Source: Coffea arabica (lineage: Eukaryota > Streptophyta > Magnoliopsida > Gentianales > Rubiaceae). Taken from it: DNA of 64,000 nt. The stretch is taken from NCBI RefSeq assembly GCF_036785885.1, contig NC_092317.1, forward strand, positions 4,528,501 to 4,592,500, in the 5' to 3' direction. Shown piece by piece: positions 61,502 through 64,000 of the stretch (its first letter is position 1; the number at the start of each line of letters is the position of its first letter). A model generated the notes under the pieces. It saw only the letters and a list, made by a program, of their open reading frames with translations. It made no database searches and had not been told where the DNA came from. The position numbers and the translations under genes are program-made.

Positions 61502-62554
61502 AAGGATGGGAAGGCTCCGAGCCAAAACTGATTATGAAAGCCTCAGAAAAGCCCGCATTTTGGAAAACCAGGTTCTTTATTTCTCCATCTTTTTAACCAT
61601 TTTTCGAGTCGTCAGTTACTGAACTGATTTTAAGTTACTTCATTTCAATTCTTTGGTTTTAAAAGGCTCGGTTAGCTTCTTTGGGAGTTCAAAAAGCTGT
61701 ATCAGAACTTCGATCCCTTACCTCCTCAGCAAAATCTGGGAAAAGAAAATGGCATAAAGTTGATTATTCCTCCACCCCTTTGCGCCGTTCGAATCGTCTC
61801 AAAGGGAAATCATGCATCTCGGAATTATCAGTTAAAGGTTTATATCAAGGAATATTAGGACTGTTTGTTTTGACTCTTGGATAATTGGATTGGATGTGTA
61901 ATTTTACAATCTCATGGGTTGGTTTTCAATTTTCAGGGGAAAGTGGGCTTTCCCAGCTTAGTGATGTTGAAGATGATGGTGAGAAGAAGAGGCCTGCAAA
62001 TGCACCATTAATGAGGGTGAAAAGGATGGGAAGGATGGGAAGGCTCCGAGCCAAAACTGATTATGAAAGCCTCAGAAAAGCCCGCATTTTGGAAAACCAG
62101 GTTCTTTATTTCTCCATCTTTTTAACCATTTTTCGAGTCGTCAGTTACTGAACTGATTTCAAGTTACTTCATTTCAATTCTTTGGTTTTAAAAGGCTCGG
62201 TTAGCTTCTTTGGGAGTTCAAAAAGCTGTATCAGAACTTCGATCCCTTACCTCCTCAGCAAAATCTGGGAAAAGAAAATGGCATAAAGTTGATTATTCCT
62301 CCACCCCTTTGCGCCGTTCGAATCGTCTCAAAGGGAAATCATGCATCTCGGAATTATCAGTTAAAGGTTTATATCAAGGAATATTAGGACTGTTTGTTTT
62401 GACTTTTGGATAATTGGATTGGATGTGTAATTTTACAATCTCATGGGTTGGTTTTCAATTTTCAGGGGAAAGTGGGCTTTCCCAGCTTAGTGATGTTGAA
62501 GATGATGGTGAGAAGAAGAGGCCTGCAAATGCACCATTAATGAGGGTGAAAAGG
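61502..62554. repeat. 529-bp tandem duplication of CDCA7-like exons 1-3
   Basis: Unit 1 starts at 61502 and unit 2 at 62031, with a constant 529-base offset. By eye I find only two base differences, one in each intron (GATTTTAAG/GATTTCAAG and GACTCTTGG/GACTTTTGG); the exons look identical. The join reads GTGAAAAGGATGGGAAGGATGGG, with AAGG shared at the breakpoint. So few changes means a very recent event or an assembly artefact. Confidence 0.93.
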
Positions 62555-64000
62555 GGTGAAATTGCGTGGCTTTCCCCAGATGCTTTGGCGCGGCGTTGCT
62601 CGAGTAAAGGGAGGGGAAGTTTGTATGATCCAACTTACGGTATTTGCTGCCATTTCTGCAGGTTAGCTAGTTGGTTCCTTTGTATAAATATTTTGTGTAC
62701 TACTAAAAGTGAAGAATATAGAAGGAAAAGAAAGTGCTGATCAAATGAAGATGATGATTGTCTAGATATGCTGTCTTGAACTGATTCAAGTATCTATTCC
62801 TCGTATATTTTTGCCACAAACGAGCACCTGAGTGGCATGATCTATGTAGTCTCACATGAACTTAGTAACTATCCGATGAGTTGCCCCGTTTAAGCAGAAG
62901 GTGGTGAAACTCAGCCCGTTACTCCTCTAAGCTTAAGCTCTCTCTCCCTCTCATTCTTCTCTCTATAGAGCTATTGGTGCTCTCAGTTGCTAACCTTGGC
63001 TAAGAGTGTGGATTTATGCTTAATTATTTGGTTCTAAACATTACCATACTTCATTCTGGTTATATTCCAGTATTGGTATTATTTCCATCACATATAGAGC
63101 GATAAGCTATTTGCCACTGTCAAATAACAAATGCAGGCAAAAGAAATTGTGTGGTGAAGAAGATTGCAGAAGATGTGGTGATCTAGACATGGACCAGCCA
63201 TGCATAGGTTAGTTGCTTGATGAAATACTAAGTGTTTTTGTATAATTAAGTTACTTTTGTAAAATTTGCCAAGTGAAAATCATTCATTTTGGTGCAGGGA
63301 AGACAGATTGCTCGGTTTGTCACTCGAGCAATGGTGTTCTCTGTCGAGCTTGTCTCAAGGTCAGATATGGTGAAGGTATGCTAATACACAAAGTAAAGCT
63401 GGAAATCTCAGCTTTGTAATTTGGAGATAACTAAATTGATTCAGGCTTCTTATGACCACCTTAATTGACACCTTTGACGAGGCATTTGGATGCTGATACA
63501 TGCATAGTCATAGTTTACTTCTGTATCTTGTGTGGCTTTAATCAAATATGACTTGGAGGATGTTGTATTATTAGAACTGAAGCTCTATTATCATGGTCTT
63601 TGCAAGAAATTGAGGACGTCAGAGCAAATCAAGAGTGGATGTGCCCTCACTGTGTTGAAGAAAAAGGAACTAAACCATATTGGATCTGTAACAGGTACAG
63701 CAGGAGACTTCTGGCACATGATTACATTGTACTTGCCATTGCAGCATGTATGTTGCTAAGCCATTGTGGACCTGAAATTCTCCTGATGTGTTCTTATGTT
63801 ACAGCTCCTTTTGCTTGAAGAAGCGCAACATGGCACCAACTGGGATAGCTATTTTCAAAGGTTTGAACACAAGACTTTATTCTTGATCAGTGCTTTTGGC
63901 ACCCAAACTTGTTACTGTATATAGTGATGCGGAAGTTTTTTTGCCTTTTCTTCTGGATTAAAACATAGCAAGGGAGATGGGATATGAATCAGTGGCACAT
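61506..64000 (+). CDS. CDCA7: CDCA7-like 4CXXC zinc-finger protein, partial
   Basis: CDCA7 proteins bind chromatin through a 4CXXC_R1 zinc domain and recruit the remodeller HELLS (DDM1 in plants) to maintain DNA methylation. Exons: 61506-61571, 61666-61837, 61937-62100, 62195-62366, 62466-62661, 63137-63207, 63298-63375, 63607-63694, 63805-63860 and 63969 to the window edge. The frame is continuous. The N-terminal part has MGRLRAKTDYESLRKARI, then LRRSNRLKGK and an acidic LSQLSDVEDDGE. The zinc region runs CCHFCRQKKLCGEEDCRRCG, CIGKTDCSVC, GVLCRACLKVRYGEG, WMCPHCVEEKG and KKRNMAPTGIAIFK. Because exons 1-3 are duplicated, copy-1 exon 3 reads in frame into copy-2 exon 1, so the protein would carry its N-terminal block twice. 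Without the duplication it would start at 62035. The end lies beyond the window. Confidence 0.88.

Overview
The window is nuclear DNA of a eudicot plant. The evidence is AT-rich intergenic sequence, genes split into many short GT-AG exons, a chloroplast-import protease, cytosolic glutamine synthetase, and plant-type MITEs, SINEs and a Helitron end. Several short repeats look asterid-like to me, but that is an impression and I do not name a species.

Six protein-coding genes could be rebuilt exon by exon in a continuous frame. From left to right they are: a serine carboxypeptidase-like 45-type enzyme (minus, 2064-4894, 10 exons, 454 aa); an SCD2-type coiled-coil protein (minus, 9683-17702, 17 exons, 571 aa); cytosolic glutamine synthetase GS1 (plus, 27015-29867, 12 exons, 356 aa); the chloroplast stromal processing peptidase SPP (minus, 33666-47655, 24 exons, 1273 aa); a NUDT17/18-like Nudix hydrolase (plus, 57830-59322, 5 exons, 257 aa); and the start of a CDCA7-like 4CXXC zinc-finger protein (plus, from 61506, running off the window). 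A single-exon 92-aa protein of unknown function lies at 49495-49773. A frameshifted kelch/F-box-like remnant lies at 412-956. These are unrelated housekeeping-type genes, each with its own promoter; there is no cluster or shared pathway.

The spaces between and inside genes are rich in small mobile-element remains. Examples are a MITE with roughly 100-bp inverted termini (7811-8514), a hAT-like MITE with an 8-bp target duplication inside an SCD2 intron, and a Helitron 3' end behind a decayed RPA70-like gene with a SINE 14 bp further on (22.8-24.2 kb). Others are two copies of a 270-bp MITE (52.2 and 54.8 kb), a 141-bp near-perfect palindrome (54.6 kb), and a 390-bp Mutator-like MITE with a 9-bp target duplication about 240 bp upstream of the CDCA7-like start codon.

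I find no undescribed multi-gene system. The most unusual feature is a nearly identical 529-bp tandem duplication of the first three exons of the CDCA7-like gene that stays in frame through the join, which is either a recent real event or an assembly artefact.
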